Shown piece after piece: positions 53,982-62,206 of a DNA stretch of 64,000 bases. Position 1 is the first letter of the stretch, and each line of letters starts with the position of its first letter. The stretch comes from PFJX01 sp040757575 (GTDB lineage: Bacteria > Pseudomonadota > Gammaproteobacteria > Burkholderiales > Thiobacillaceae). The translations under genes and the position numbers were made by a program. The notes beneath the pieces are model-generated. The model did not search any database. It was not told the DNA's origin and saw only the letters and a program-made list of their open reading frames with translations. The stretch covers positions 197,713 to 261,712 of the forward strand of contig JBFLXA010000003.1 of the NCBI GenBank assembly GCA_040757575.1. Reading direction: 5' to 3'.

Positions 53982-56675
53982 TCAGGCCACCAACTGCCTG
54001 GCCAGTGCCACTTCGATGGAATCACCCGACTGGTTCAACACGTCCAGCCCCGACTCGGGCATGTCGCCCGAAGTCGATTGAGCCACGGCGATCTTCTTCG
54101 CCATCAGCTCAAGGCAGGCCAACTGCGCCGTGCCCTGGTAGCCCAGGAAAACCACGTCCACTGCTTGCTTCTGGCCGATCCGCCAGGAACGGCGGGCGGC
54201 CTGTTGCAGGGTGTAGACGTTGTACCCGGACTGTAGGAACACGATGGTCGGAAACTCCAGCAGGTCGAGACCGGTTTTCACCAACTCGGGGTTGGTTATC
54301 AGCACGTCGATGCCGCGGTCGACTTGGTCGGCGACCCAGTCTTCCCGCTTCTCGGCGGCCACGCTGGCGCTCAGTGTCGCCACTTTGATGCCCTCCAACG
54401 CCAGAAGCGCCTTCAGCCTCGCCGTGGTGTCACGGGTGCCCGTGTAGACCGTGTAAATCAGGACACGACGTCCCCTGGCTTTCTCGGCCTTCACGCGCTC
54501 AATGAGCATGCGCTCCTTCGGCATTGGCTCCGAACCGTCGAACAGCGCCGGCACATGAGCCAACACGCGGTCGCGACGATGCGGGTGGACGACGTGCTCC
54601 TCGCGGAACGCGCAATCCGGCCACGCCAGTAAGGCGTTGAGCACCACCCCCAACAGGCTGTGGTCCCCGGCACGCAAGGCATCTTTCAATGCCTGTTTCA
54701 GTGCATCTTCCAGCTTTCGATACCACTCTTGCTGGATCGGTGTCATGACCACCCCGTCGAAATGTTCCTCGTAGGGAGGCAGGACATTGCCGCCGATCTG
54801 CTTGAGCTTCAGGAACGCGCTGATCGGCACCACATAGCGCATGATGCCGTTCGGGCCGAAGCCCGGTCCCTTGGTCGCGCGATGCATGGTCTGTCGACCG
54901 CGCGCCGTGCGATGGGATCGGGCTTCGTCGTCACTTTTGGACTTGTAGATGTCCTTGATGACGCCATGGGCGCGCAGAAAGCCCATGGAGGCCGGCCCGA
55001 GCGAGCCGCGCCGCGAGTAGCCGAAACCGTCCTCCATCATCGCCCTGGGTTGTAGCCGCCAGAGCAAATAGAAGAGATCGTCGGCATAACCGCCCATCAG
55101 CGTTCCGGTCAGGAGCAGCGTTTTGCTGCATTTCCTGGCCAGCACGCCGAAGGCCTGGCCCTGGGCGGAGCCCTCGTTCTTGAACTCGTGACCTTCGTCG
55201 ACGATGAGCAAGCCGAAGTAGCCCTGGGGCAGATAGCGCTTGATGAACTCGGTCGGCTGGTAGCCGCCTTGCCCAAAGCTGAACTCGGAGTTGGCCATGG
55301 CCCGCTCCATTCGGGTCGCCTGGCGATCGGAGAAGAACAGGTCGCCATCCTCGTCCATCAGGTTGATGAACTCGTAGACGTTGTCCTCCAGCATGTCGCC
55401 CAGCATCGTGGCGCCGAACTTGTCCAACAACCGGCGCGCGGTTTTCGTGCCAATCGTCGGTAGCTGCTGCATGGCCGCGAGCACCATCTCCTCCCGCGAC
55501 TTCGCCGAGGCCTGCGGACGGGTCAACGTCCACAAGGCACCATGGCAATGCGGGCAGAAACGGCGTTCCTTGGCCAAGTGCATTTCCGCCAGGGCGGGAT
55601 TGAGGGGCGCATCGTCCCCATCCGTCACCCAGGCGTAGCAGCTCGGACAACAGGCGACCCGAGCCCCGCCAGGGATCGTCGTATCGCCGGCCTCGACCGT
55701 TTCCACGACGCGCTTGATGATGAAAGACGGCTTCCAGTGGTAGCCCATGCGCATCCGCACCCGGCCCATCACGAAGAACTCGGGATGAAGTGGCGCTTCG
55801 CGCATCTGCCGTAGCGTCAGGAGCTTCTTGAGCGTGTCTGGGCCGTTCAGCACCCAGACCCGCGCATTCGGCACCGTCTGCTTGATCTCCCGCCGCCACT
55901 TGTAGACCAGGTGAGGAGGGCAGATCACCAGGCTGCGTGGATAGCCTTCGGCATGGGCGACCGCGGCGGCCGCGATGGCCATCATGGTCTTGCCCGTGCC
56001 CATCTCGGCGTTGATGATGCCGGCCGGATCGTTTTCATCGAAGAGCAACGCGGCCATGGCTTGCACCACTTCGCGCTGGGCAGGGAAGGGCGCCCGGGTG
56101 AGGGCATCCATCACCGCCTCCCGCCGTTCATTCGGTACTCCGGAATAAACGGGTGGGTTCTGCCTGCGAACGGCTTCGAGCAGGCCCGAGCCGAACGATG
56201 AGACGAACTCCGATAGCGACAACACCCCAGGCTCCGCGATCGGCGCGATGTCGCCATCGAATCGTTCTTCCTGCGCCTGGACGCCCTCGTTGGTCCGCTG
56301 ATAGTAGGCGGACACGGCCACGTCCTTGCTGCGCGGTCGGAAGTACCGATCCACTTCGATGCGCGGCGCCGAGCCCGCCATGCCGGACAAGCCGGCATGC
56401 AGTTCGGCCAGCTCGTCGATGGAGACGGTGCCCCATTCGTCGTAGTCCAGGCCGGTAACGAAGCCGAAGCCGATCCGCTCTTTGGCGTCGTATTCGGTCA
56501 GCCACCAGGTGGCCGAGCCGAAGGCGTCGAAGAGCTTGCAGATGACCCATTGTTCCGGGGCATCGGCAGGCTTCGGATGCGCGGCGATGAACGCCAGGAT
56601 GTCCGAATGCAGCGGGTTTTCTTCGCCCACCGGTTGGGTGGACGTCGTGACGTGAAGTTGATGTGTGACTTGCAT
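53982..56675 (-). CDS. SNF2/DEAD-type DNA helicase with zinc-binding insert
   Basis: An 897-residue superfamily 2 helicase or translocase. It has Walker A GTGKT (Lys229), a DEGH box (Asp493), and the C-terminal motif RRSWRIGQKQAVD (Arg832), typical of SNF2 proteins. Between the motor motifs sits a Cys-rich insert (CCPSCYAW...FCPHCHG, about 335-385), probably zinc-binding. The start at 56675 lies directly after a structured leader. Together with the methyltransferase at 57771 it resembles a split version of phage P1 DarB, which protects entering DNA from restriction; that link is inference. Confidence 0.85.
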   Translation of the reverse strand: MQVTHQLHVTTSTQPVGEENPLHSDILAFIAAHPKPADAPEQWVICKLFDAFGSATWWLTEYDAKERIGFGFVTGLDYDEWGTVSIDELAELHAGLSGMAGSAPRIEVDRYFRPRSKDVAVSAYYQRTNEGVQAQEERFDGDIAPIAEPGVLSLSEFVSSFGSGLLEAVRRQNPPVYSGVPNERREAVMDALTRAPFPAQREVVQAMAALLFDENDPAGIINAEMGTGKTMMAIAAAAVAHAEGYPRSLVICPPHLVYKWRREIKQTVPNARVWVLNGPDTLKKLLTLRQMREAPLHPEFFVMGRVRMRMGYHWKPSFIIKRVVETVEAGDTTIPGGARVACCPSCYAWVTDGDDAPLNPALAEMHLAKERRFCPHCHGALWTLTRPQASAKSREEMVLAAMQQLPTIGTKTARRLLDKFGATMLGDMLEDNVYEFINLMDEDGDLFFSDRQATRMERAMANSEFSFGQGGYQPTEFIKRYLPQGYFGLLIVDEGHEFKNEGSAQGQAFGVLARKCSKTLLLTGTLMGGYADDLFYLLWRLQPRAMMEDGFGYSRRGSLGPASMGFLRAHGVIKDIYKSKSDDEARSHRTARGRQTMHRATKGPGFGPNGIMRYVVPISAFLKLKQIGGNVLPPYEEHFDGVVMTPIQQEWYRKLEDALKQALKDALRAGDHSLLGVVLNALLAWPDCAFREEHVVHPHRRDRVLAHVPALFDGSEPMPKERMLIERVKAEKARGRRVLIYTVYTGTRDTTARLKALLALEGIKVATLSASVAAEKREDWVADQVDRGIDVLITNPELVKTGLDLLEFPTIVFLQSGYNVYTLQQAARRSWRIGQKQAVDVVFLGYQGTAQLACLELMAKKIAVAQSTSGDMPESGLDVLNQSGDSIEVALARQLVA

Positions 56676-56755
56676 GGTGTTCTCCAAATAAGTGCGGAGA
56701 CACCCTGCCCCTGGCGGGGACGGCATCCCCGCGAGGGCGGTAAGAAATGAACAGG
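56676..56755 (-). promoter_or_regulatory. Two-hairpin leader of the helicase gene
   Basis: Minus-strand RNA would fold a first hairpin (plus coordinates 56709-56737; GCGGGGA-n5-TCCCCGC with outer CCCT/AGGG) and a second one pairing GGTGTCTCC (56696-56704) with GGAGAACACC (56676-56685). The latter contains the Shine-Dalgarno and touches the ATG. Member of a repeated family in this region. Confidence 0.7.
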
Positions 56756-57481
56756 TCAGGCCGCGAGCGACAATTCCTGCGGGGTGGTTTCACTGGCTTC
56801 GGCCTGGCGCGTGAGCACCTGGTTTTTCACCAGAAGGGAAATGGCTTGGGTGAAGTTCTCTCCCAAATCGATCAGCGAGGCCTGGATAGGCCCCAGGGCC
56901 GGCCAGGTAGCCTTGGCGTTGAGATCGGTGATGATCTTTTCGCCCAGGGCGGCCAGCACCGGCTCGCACCAGGCTTCGATCAGCGGCACCGGAGAGATGC
57001 GCTGGATCATCGCCCAGACCGATTGCCGGTGATCTTGGCCATCGTTGCCGAAAGTCAGTACCCAGGCCCGGCCGTTGGCCGTGTCCGGGTCGATGACCAT
57101 TGGGTCGTAGATGAAGACGTGCGACACCGGCCCGAACAAAGACCGGCGCGGCAGCTTGCCCGCCAGCTTGGTCAGCCGCGAGGCATCGCCGATGAAGGCG
57201 ATACCCCGGTGGTCTTCCCCTGCCGGCGCTTCGGGATGAAGCGTTACCACGCCCGCCACGCCGTCGCCGGGCCGAGGCGGGGCCTTGACCGGCTTCAACG
57301 TGATGCGGTCGACACCGCCGGACGTTACCGGCAGCGAGAAGGCCGCCAGCAATTGCTGGATGGCGGTATCCCGGCCGTAGAGCGATGCGAACATGAGCTG
57401 GCCTGCTTCGTTGCGGACCAGGGCGTCGAGAAAGACATCCGAAAACTCCCGGATGCCCCACAAAGGTACAGATGCGGACAT
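56756..57481 (-). CDS. Backbone protein of unknown function between helicase and methyltransferase
   Basis: A 241-residue soluble protein beginning MSASVPLWGIREFSDVFLDAL. No motif recognised; no signal peptide or membrane segment. It sits between the DUF6094-like methyltransferase gene and the helicase gene with its own structured leader. Its conserved company suggests a role in the same DNA process. I do not recognise the family. Confidence 0.75.
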   Translation of the reverse strand: MSASVPLWGIREFSDVFLDALVRNEAGQLMFASLYGRDTAIQQLLAAFSLPVTSGGVDRITLKPVKAPPRPGDGVAGVVTLHPEAPAGEDHRGIAFIGDASRLTKLAGKLPRRSLFGPVSHVFIYDPMVIDPDTANGRAWVLTFGNDGQDHRQSVWAMIQRISPVPLIEAWCEPVLAALGEKIITDLNAKATWPALGPIQASLIDLGENFTQAISLLVKNQVLTRQAEASETTPQELSLAA

Positions 57482-57551
57482 GATGATGAGCCTCCAAGGT
57501 AGTGGGGCTCTTCCCGGTGGGGGCGAGCCCCACGGGGGTGATGAATCACCG
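57482..57551 (-). promoter_or_regulatory. Two-hairpin leader of the 241-residue protein gene
   Basis: Minus strand: a first hairpin GTGGGGC-TC-GCCCCAC (around 57514-57532) and a second pairing GAGCC (57506-57510) with GGCTC (57488-57492) across the GGAG ribosome site. More diverged than the leaders of the neighbouring genes. Confidence 0.5.
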
Positions 57552-57770
57552 ATCGGATGATCGGCTTGCTCCCGGCGCCAGACGCCGATCCGGTTTCAGG
57601 GATGACCGGACCTCGATGCTTACGGCATCGGCGAGTCGAAAACCGTTCGACCAGCGGTGGTGCCAGTGCCAGTTACGGCCAAGCGGCCAAGGGCCTTTCC
57701 GAAGCACCCGCCAGGCAGGCGCTTCAAAAAGACCCCTCGATGAGGGGTAAAGGGAGGAGCCACATGAAGC
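57552..57770. other. Intergenic region with diverged repeat and terminator
   Basis: About 220 bases downstream of the methyltransferase gene. It has a diverged relative of the 103-bp intergenic repeat (TTTCAGGGATGACCGG, then ACCGTTCGACCAGCGGTGG). At 57732-57748 is a hairpin ACCCCTC-GAT-GAGGGGT followed by a T-run on the minus strand, a clear terminator for the 57771-58871 gene. Confidence 0.6.
57732..57748 (-). terminator. Rho-independent terminator after methyltransferase gene
   Basis: ACCCCTC-ATC-GAGGGGT stem on the minus strand, followed by CTTTTTG. The same stem-loop style (CCCCTC-GAT-GAGGGG) occurs at 60090-60108. Confidence 0.75.
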
Positions 57771-58871
57771 TCAGCGTATGGTGAGCACGTCCCCGAAGGT
57801 CATGCTCCCGGCCGTGAAATCGATGGCCCGGATCACCGGCACGAAGCGATCGGTCAGGATGCGCGTCTCGGAGACGTTGCCCTTCGCGTCGGTCTCGTGC
57901 TGTACCGAAACCTCTTTTTCCTTGTAGGTCGAGCCCTTGATGAGATAGGTGCGGCCATCCTCGGCGTCCACGAAACCGCCGATCTGGCCCGCCGCCAACC
58001 CGAGCGCCAGGTGCCAGTCCGACAGCATCCGCAAGGGACGCCGATGGACCTGGGCCTGAGCGCTGAAGGTGCGCGGGAAACTCGGCCACAAAGTGCTGGC
58101 ATGATGCTTGGCGACCTCGGCCGCCAGTTCCGGACCATTCAGGCGAATCGCCTGGAAAACCAGGTCCTCGCCAACGGGCATCTCGGGCACCAGCAGCGGC
58201 GCATGCGGCCAGGCCTCGGGCAATTCGGCTGGTGGCGTGTCTCTTGCCGCCATCAAGGCCTCGACCTGCCCCTTGGACGGGGCGGCGGCGCGGCGCTTGA
58301 TGCCGAAGACGACCATCTGCTTGAACTGCCGTTCCGGCGCCGACCAGGCCGTGAGGTGGGTGAAGTGGCGGCACAGATAGTTGGCCATCTCCTCGCTCAT
58401 GACCGTGTGCGGCACGATGAAGACCAGCACTCCGCCCGCCTGGAGCCATCCCGCCGTCTTGCGCAGGAAGAGCAACTCCAGCCGTTCGCTGTGCTTGCCA
58501 TCACCGGTCTGCCCGGTGTCGGCCACGGTATGGCCATAGGGTGGGTTCAGGAACAGCAACCCGGTCGATCTGGCCGATACCCAGGCATCGTTCATATCGG
58601 CATGGAGCACGGTATCGAGCAATTGCTTGGCGTGCCAGGCACGTTCGGCGTCGAACTCGATGGCCAGGGCTTCGACGGCGGCGCCGGCCTCGGTCAGGGC
58701 ATGCTTGACCTCGGCCAGGGCGACGCCCTCGCCGCAGCACGGGTCCGCGATGCGGACCCGTGTGCCGGCGATATCGAGCGCGTTGAGGATGCGGGCGAGG
58801 GTGACCTCGTCGGTGGGGAAGTAGCCATTTTTAATAAAATTGCGGGCGAGCCGCGAGAACATGAGTCCCAT
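57771..58871 (-). CDS. DNA methyltransferase-like protein (DUF6094 type)
   Basis: A 366-residue protein with a Rossmann SAM-binding site (IADPCCGEGVAL, about 41-52) and the catalytic NPPY (109-112) of N6-adenine methyltransferases. The C-terminal half has no known motif. No recognition domain or nuclease is seen, so it is not an ordinary restriction partner. It matches the DUF6094 proteins of mobile elements as I remember them. ATG 58871 is directly preceded by the best formed leader hairpin. Confidence 0.85.
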   Translation of the reverse strand: MGLMFSRLARNFIKNGYFPTDEVTLARILNALDIAGTRVRIADPCCGEGVALAEVKHALTEAGAAVEALAIEFDAERAWHAKQLLDTVLHADMNDAWVSARSTGLLFLNPPYGHTVADTGQTGDGKHSERLELLFLRKTAGWLQAGGVLVFIVPHTVMSEEMANYLCRHFTHLTAWSAPERQFKQMVVFGIKRRAAAPSKGQVEALMAARDTPPAELPEAWPHAPLLVPEMPVGEDLVFQAIRLNGPELAAEVAKHHASTLWPSFPRTFSAQAQVHRRPLRMLSDWHLALGLAAGQIGGFVDAEDGRTYLIKGSTYKEKEVSVQHETDAKGNVSETRILTDRFVPVIRAIDFTAGSMTFGDVLTIR

Positions 58872-58940
58872 GGTTGTCTCCAGGAAATGCGGAGACAACC
58901 TGCCCCAGGCGGGGAGGATATCCCCGCGAGGGTTGAGTAA
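58872..58940 (-). promoter_or_regulatory. Two-hairpin leader of the methyltransferase gene (best example)
   Basis: Minus strand: hairpin 1 GCGGGGA-TATCC-TCCCCGC (58909-58927), then GGTTGTCTCC (58891-58900) pairs perfectly over 10 bp with GGAGACAACC (58872-58881), which holds the GGAG ribosome site and ends at the ATG; loop of 9 bases. The extra base pair compared with 56676 is compensated on both strands. Confidence 0.78.
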
Positions 58941-58949
58941 AACAGCTAT

Positions 58950-58990
58950 GTCCCGGACCTTGCGGCCGTGCGTGTTTCAGGGACTGACGC
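58950..58990. repeat. Partial copy of the 103-bp intergenic repeat
   Basis: GTCCCGGACCTTGCGGCCGTG...TTTCAGGGACTGACG is nearly identical to the first 44 bases of the repeats at 59938 and 62207. It lies between the 75-residue gene and the methyltransferase gene. Confidence 0.8.
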
Positions 58991-59004
58991 GCCTCGAAAA
59001 GCCT

Positions 59005-59232
59005 TCATACGATGTAAGCAGGACAGGGCTGATCGGGATCGATCGGCCCTGCCATGAGCTCGCCGGTATCGGTGTGGTAGACCTCCACCCAAAGCCCGCG
59101 CCGATGAAAATGGCGGGTCTTCGCGCTCGCGGACGAACGATCCGGGCAGTAATCGAAATCGGCCAGGTTGTCCCTGGCATACCCTTCGCGCGTACGCGGG
59201 TCGCTGGTGCTGGCCTCGACGGTGAATTGCAT
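59005..59232 (-). CDS. Small hypothetical protein
   Basis: A 75-residue soluble protein (MQFTVEASTSDPRTREGYARD... ending PCPAYIV). ATG 59232 has AGGAGCGTGAAC upstream. The longer frame up to 59748 is a shadow of the next gene. No family recognised. Confidence 0.65.
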   Translation of the reverse strand: MQFTVEASTSDPRTREGYARDNLADFDYCPDRSSASAKTRHFHRRGLWVEVYHTDTGELMAGPIDPDQPCPAYIV

Positions 59233-59303
59233 GTTCACGCTCCTGGAAATACGACCAGCCCGCGACGGGGCCGGTACGATGGATTGAACTCTCGGTGGTC
59301 GAG

Positions 59304-59840
59304 TTAGGCCGCCAGGCGCTGATCGACTACCTTGGCCAGGATTCGGGGAGGAATGCGGTACAGACAGCCACCGTATTCGCCCACGAGGCGCCGACCTTGT
59401 TTCGAAACGATCTTGACCTCGGGGATGGCAAGCCCCTCGAAGATCAACACATCGCCGATATCGACCTTGCGTTTGCGCGAGGCATGCCAAGCGCGGACCT
59501 GGGCGCGCCAATCCGCATCGGCAACCGGCGCCATGTCCAGGTAGGACAAGGGACAGGTGTTGTAGCAAGGCCCCATGCTTTCGCACAGATCCTTGTAACC
59601 CCAGCCTTCGCCCTTCCTGCCGGGCGCCAGCAAGTCGCAGCCGATATAACGATAGGGCTCCCTGTAGGCCATGGGCGGCTTCGGATCGGCGGGAGTGACC
59701 TCCCATACCGTCCAGAGCACATTGCCCACTGCCGTGTGACGCAGGCATTCCCAGCGGGTGCCATCGGCCTGCGTAGCCGACCGGGTGCGCTCCTGGATGA
59801 GCTGCCGCCGGTTGCTATCGAATGTCACGGTCCATCCCAT
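59304..59840 (-). CDS. Backbone protein of unknown function
   Basis: A 178-residue soluble protein beginning MGWTVTFDSNRRQLIQERT. It has a Cys cluster LCESMGPCYNTCPLSYLDM (about 88-106) that could bind a metal. The start at 59840 is placed by GGAGG; an upstream in-frame ATG (59855) would include the ribosome site. Proteins of this kind recur in integrative elements, to my memory without known role. Confidence 0.7.
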   Translation of the reverse strand: MGWTVTFDSNRRQLIQERTRSATQADGTRWECLRHTAVGNVLWTVWEVTPADPKPPMAYREPYRYIGCDLLAPGRKGEGWGYKDLCESMGPCYNTCPLSYLDMAPVADADWRAQVRAWHASRKRKVDIGDVLIFEGLAIPEVKIVSKQGRRLVGEYGGCLYRIPPRILAKVVDQRLAA

Positions 59841-59937
59841 GATGATTTCCTCCATGCTGAGCCGAAGGAAACGCAGCCCCTCCAGGGCGGCGAAGCACCC
59901 CGGCGGGTTGAGATAAAACCCCTTACGGGGCGGATTT
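59841..59937 (-). promoter_or_regulatory. Leader of the 178-residue protein gene (diverged)
   Basis: Minus strand CAACCCGCCGGGGTGCTTCGCCGCCCTGGAGGGGC followed by GCGTTTCC and, 15 bases on, GGAAATC before the ATG: TTTCC/GGAAA can pair around the ribosome site. Looser match to the leader family. Confidence 0.45.
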
Positions 59938-60041
59938 GATGAAGTCCCGGACCTTGCGGCCGTGCTCGTTTCAGGGACTGACGAACGGCGATCCTTGACG
60001 GGGATCGAGCGGGCTGTAACCGACAGCCGGCGGTGGAACAC
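59938..60041. repeat. 103-bp intergenic repeat, copy A
   Basis: Near-identical to 62207-62309 (roughly nine in ten bases by eye). It includes GTCCC...GGGAC and CGATCCTTGACGGGGATCG inverted pairs, so an RNA copy would be structured. Both full copies lie between a gene end and the leader of the next minus-strand gene. Confidence 0.85.
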
Positions 60042-60089
60042 GGATGGCGCTCGGCATTTCCTGGGGCGTTGAGGCAACGGCCCAGGAAA

Positions 60090-60108
60090 GGCCCCTCGAT
60101 GAGGGGCC
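60090..60108 (-). terminator. Hairpin after the 216-residue protein gene
   Basis: GGCCCCTC-GAT-GAGGGGCC, 8-bp stem, followed by CTTTCC on the minus strand. Probable terminator; same style as 57732-57748. Confidence 0.6.
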
Positions 60109-60122
60109 AAGTTGAAGAAGGA

Positions 60123-60773
60123 TCAGCCTTCCGATTCCGCTTGCCATACACCGGCGACGAATTCGGGATCGAGATCCACGCCATGAGAGATGATCGTGGC
60201 CAGGGTGGTCGAGCCACCGCTCTGCGGCACCTCGACTGCGCCATCGTCCACATCGTTCATGTCGTAATCGAGCACGACGAGTTCCACCGGCCTGTCGGAC
60301 GACGCGCCCTGGACCAGGCCGCCCTCGACACCGACCACGACGCGGGGCCGGGGCGACTCAGGCATCCTGGTCGGATGGCCATCAACTGCCATTCGAGCCA
60401 GCCGATATGCGGTTTCAACGAGCGATTGCTCATAGTCGCCAGGCGTCGGGCCGTTCAGACCGCGCATCGACTCCGCCACCACCAGAAGACGACAAGCCTC
60501 CATGGCGTTCGCCGTGCGGCGTTGCTGGAGAACGCTGGCATCCGGTACCGGCCAGGCAGCCACCGTGGCCAACACCTGGAAGTCCAGCGTTTCGCCTTCC
60601 TTCTCCTCGTAATCGTCGAAGAGGAGGGGCATCGCCGGGGTGTCGTCCCAGATCGTGCCGGCATCGAAAGCGGCCTGCGCCTTGGCGAGGGCCTCTTCGT
60701 CGCTATCGGACAGAATGCCGACCTGGACGCGGTGGGCGTAATCGATGGTGTACTCGACGATGCGCAGGTTCAT
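60123..60773 (-). CDS. Backbone protein of unknown function
   Basis: A 216-residue acidic soluble protein (MNLRIVEYTIDYAHRVQVGIL...). The N-terminal part is rich in Asp/Glu (DSDEEALAKAQAAFDAGTIWDD). No motif recognised. Its start overlaps the stop of the 78-residue gene by 4 bases, so they form a pair. Confidence 0.72.
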   Translation of the reverse strand: MNLRIVEYTIDYAHRVQVGILSDSDEEALAKAQAAFDAGTIWDDTPAMPLLFDDYEEKEGETLDFQVLATVAAWPVPDASVLQQRRTANAMEACRLLVVAESMRGLNGPTPGDYEQSLVETAYRLARMAVDGHPTRMPESPRPRVVVGVEGGLVQGASSDRPVELVVLDYDMNDVDDGAVEVPQSGGSTTLATIISHGVDLDPEFVAGVWQAESEG

Positions 60774-61006
60774 GACGTGCCCTCCTGTGCCAGTTCCAGT
60801 TCCTTGGCGCAGAACAGCGCGATACGTTGCTTGGCGCGGCGTGTGGCTTCGAGCTGGACATACCAGTACCCACCCGACTCGCGGCCAAACATGTTTTCAC
60901 GGACGACGACGCCGATCCGGCCAGGATACTGAGGTCCGCCGAGGCGGTCTTGCTGGCGCTTGACCATGACCCGGGTACCGATGGCGATGGCTGATGATTC
61001 ACTCAT
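60770..61006 (-). CDS. Small protein, KOW/SH3-like, unknown function
   Basis: A 78-residue protein with a beta-rich middle (GTRVMVKRQQDRLGGPQYPGRIGVVVRE) resembling a KOW/SH3-like barrel. Start 61006, directly after a structured leader. It is translationally coupled to the next gene. Confidence 0.65.
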   Translation of the reverse strand: MSESSAIAIGTRVMVKRQQDRLGGPQYPGRIGVVVRENMFGRESGGYWYVQLEATRRAKQRIALFCAKELELAQEGTS

Positions 61007-61072
61007 GATGTTCTCCAAGACAATGCGGAGACACCACGCCCCGCAGGGCAAGGCGCCCCGCGGGGTGATGAA
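61007..61072 (-). promoter_or_regulatory. Two-hairpin leader of the 78-residue protein gene
   Basis: Minus strand: CCCCGCGGGGCGCCTTGCCCTGCGGGG hairpin, then GGTGTCTCC (61027-61035) pairs with GGAGAACATC (61007-61016), one G-T pair and one bulged A, up to the ATG. Confidence 0.65.
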
Positions 61073-61080
61073 AAAAGCGG

Positions 61081-61695
61081 TCAGATCAAACCTCGTTCCG
61101 CCATGGAAAGGGTTTGGTTGCCGGCGACAATGAAATGATCCAGAACCTTGACGTCGACCAGGGCCAGCGCCGCTTTCAGCTGATCAGTCAACCAGCGGTC
61201 GGCCTGACTGGGCTCCATCGTTCCGGATGGATGGTTGTGGCAGAGGATGACGGCACAGGCGTTGTATTCCAGGGCGATCTTGACGACCTCCCTGGGATAG
61301 ACGCTGGTTTGAGTCAGCGTGCCGCGAAAGCACTCTCGCGAGGCGATCAGCCGGTTCTGCGCATCCAGGAACAACACGACGAAGGCTTCGTGAGGCAGAT
61401 GTGACAGCGAGGTGATCAGATGGCTGCGCACGGCCCCCGGTGAGGACAACGCATCCCGATGACGCAAGGACTCGGCAAAACCCCGCGTAACCAGCTCGCG
61501 GGAAACGTCGAGGAGCCGCCGGACATGGTTCCATCCATCCTCGGGCGCGGATTCACAAACCAGATGATCCACCGCCGCCAGGCTGAAAAGTTGGTACAAC
61601 GATCCCTGGTTTTCCTGCAAAAGGTTCTCGGCGGCTTGGGTGCCGACCAGAACCCCCAGCAGATCAAGGTCCGACATTTGAGAGGAGAGAGGCAT
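61081..61695 (-). CDS. radC: RadC-family JAB/MPN-domain protein
   Basis: A 204-residue protein with the JAMM metal-site motif HNHPSGTMEPSQAD near the C-terminus. RadC-like proteins are found in nearly all integrative elements; their biochemical role is unsettled (not a proven repair protein). Length matches mobile-element RadC. Start 61695 follows a leader with GGAG. Confidence 0.9.
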   Translation of the reverse strand: MPLSSQMSDLDLLGVLVGTQAAENLLQENQGSLYQLFSLAAVDHLVCESAPEDGWNHVRRLLDVSRELVTRGFAESLRHRDALSSPGAVRSHLITSLSHLPHEAFVVLFLDAQNRLIASRECFRGTLTQTSVYPREVVKIALEYNACAVILCHNHPSGTMEPSQADRWLTDQLKAALALVDVKVLDHFIVAGNQTLSMAERGLI

Positions 61696-61765
61696 GATGA
61701 ACTCCAGTGAAGTGGAGACACCTTGCCCCGAGCGGGAACAGTGTCCCCGCGTGGGTTGAAGTAAG
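61696..61765 (-). promoter_or_regulatory. Two-hairpin leader of radC
   Basis: Minus strand: CCCACGCGGGGACACTGTTCCCGCTCGGGG hairpin, then GGTG-T-CTCC (61714-61722) pairs with GGAG-TT-CATC (61696-61705) through two 4-bp blocks around a small internal loop. Confidence 0.6.
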
Positions 61766-61803
61766 GGTGCGAAAGATCAGAGAAGCCTGGCTCGGACGGA
61801 CGC

Positions 61804-61983
61804 TCAGGCCGGTATCCAACCTCCGTTGACCAATGCTCTGGCGGCTTCCAAATAGGTCGGATAAACGTCTTCGGATACCCTGCAATAGCACTGCAAGTCC
61901 TCGTCGTCGGCATAGCCGGCAATGAAATAGCCTCTGCCGGGGGCGAAACCGACAATTAGCTCAGGTCGAACTTCAATATCCAT
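61804..61983 (-). CDS. Small hypothetical protein
   Basis: A 59-residue soluble protein (MDIEVRPELIVGFAPGRGYFIAGY...). It contains CYCRV and an alpha/beta pattern ending GGWIPA. ATG 61983 follows AGGAGAC. Similar in size and general pattern to the 71-residue protein at 62396. Unknown function. Confidence 0.6.
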   Translation of the reverse strand: MDIEVRPELIVGFAPGRGYFIAGYADDEDLQCYCRVSEDVYPTYLEAARALVNGGWIPA

Positions 61984-62049
61984 TTTTGTCTCCTTGGTGC
62001 AAAGGTGCGGCAAGCTGAATGCCTGCTACTTCGGGAGTGTGAAGAGTGG

Positions 62050-62139
62050 TCAAATCCAACCGGCCCGATGCAACACCGGCCGAATCAAGCTGAAATACAG
62101 GGTGAGCCCGAAGGCCGCGCACAGGGTGAATGCGAACAT
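62050..62139 (-). CDS. 29-residue membrane peptide with structured leader
   Basis: A tiny frame MFAFTLCAAFGLTLYFSLIR... forming a single hydrophobic helix. Its ATG at 62139 has GGAGGAACCACC and a complete member of the leader family in front, which argues for real translation. Function unknown. Confidence 0.5.
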   Translation of the reverse strand: MFAFTLCAAFGLTLYFSLIRPVLHRAGWI

Positions 62140-62206
62140 GGTGGTTCCTCCAGAAAAGCGGAAACACCATGCCCCTGGCGGGGAACGGAATCCCCGCGTG
62201 GGTTGA
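62140..62206 (-). promoter_or_regulatory. Two-hairpin leader of the 29-residue peptide gene
   Basis: Minus strand: GCGGGGA-TTCCGT-TCCCCGC hairpin with outer CCC/GGG, then GGTGTTTCC (62160-62168) pairs with GGAACCACC (62140-62148), 8 of 9 pairs. Here TTCC/GGAA replaces CTCC/GGAG of the other leaders, a double change that keeps pairing. Confidence 0.68.

Noticed and set aside
57771..58871. Methyltransferase considered as part of a restriction-modification or BREX/DISARM system
   Set aside because: No nuclease, recognition subunit, PglZ, phospholipase D or DUF1998 gene nearby; the neighbours are mobile-element backbone genes.
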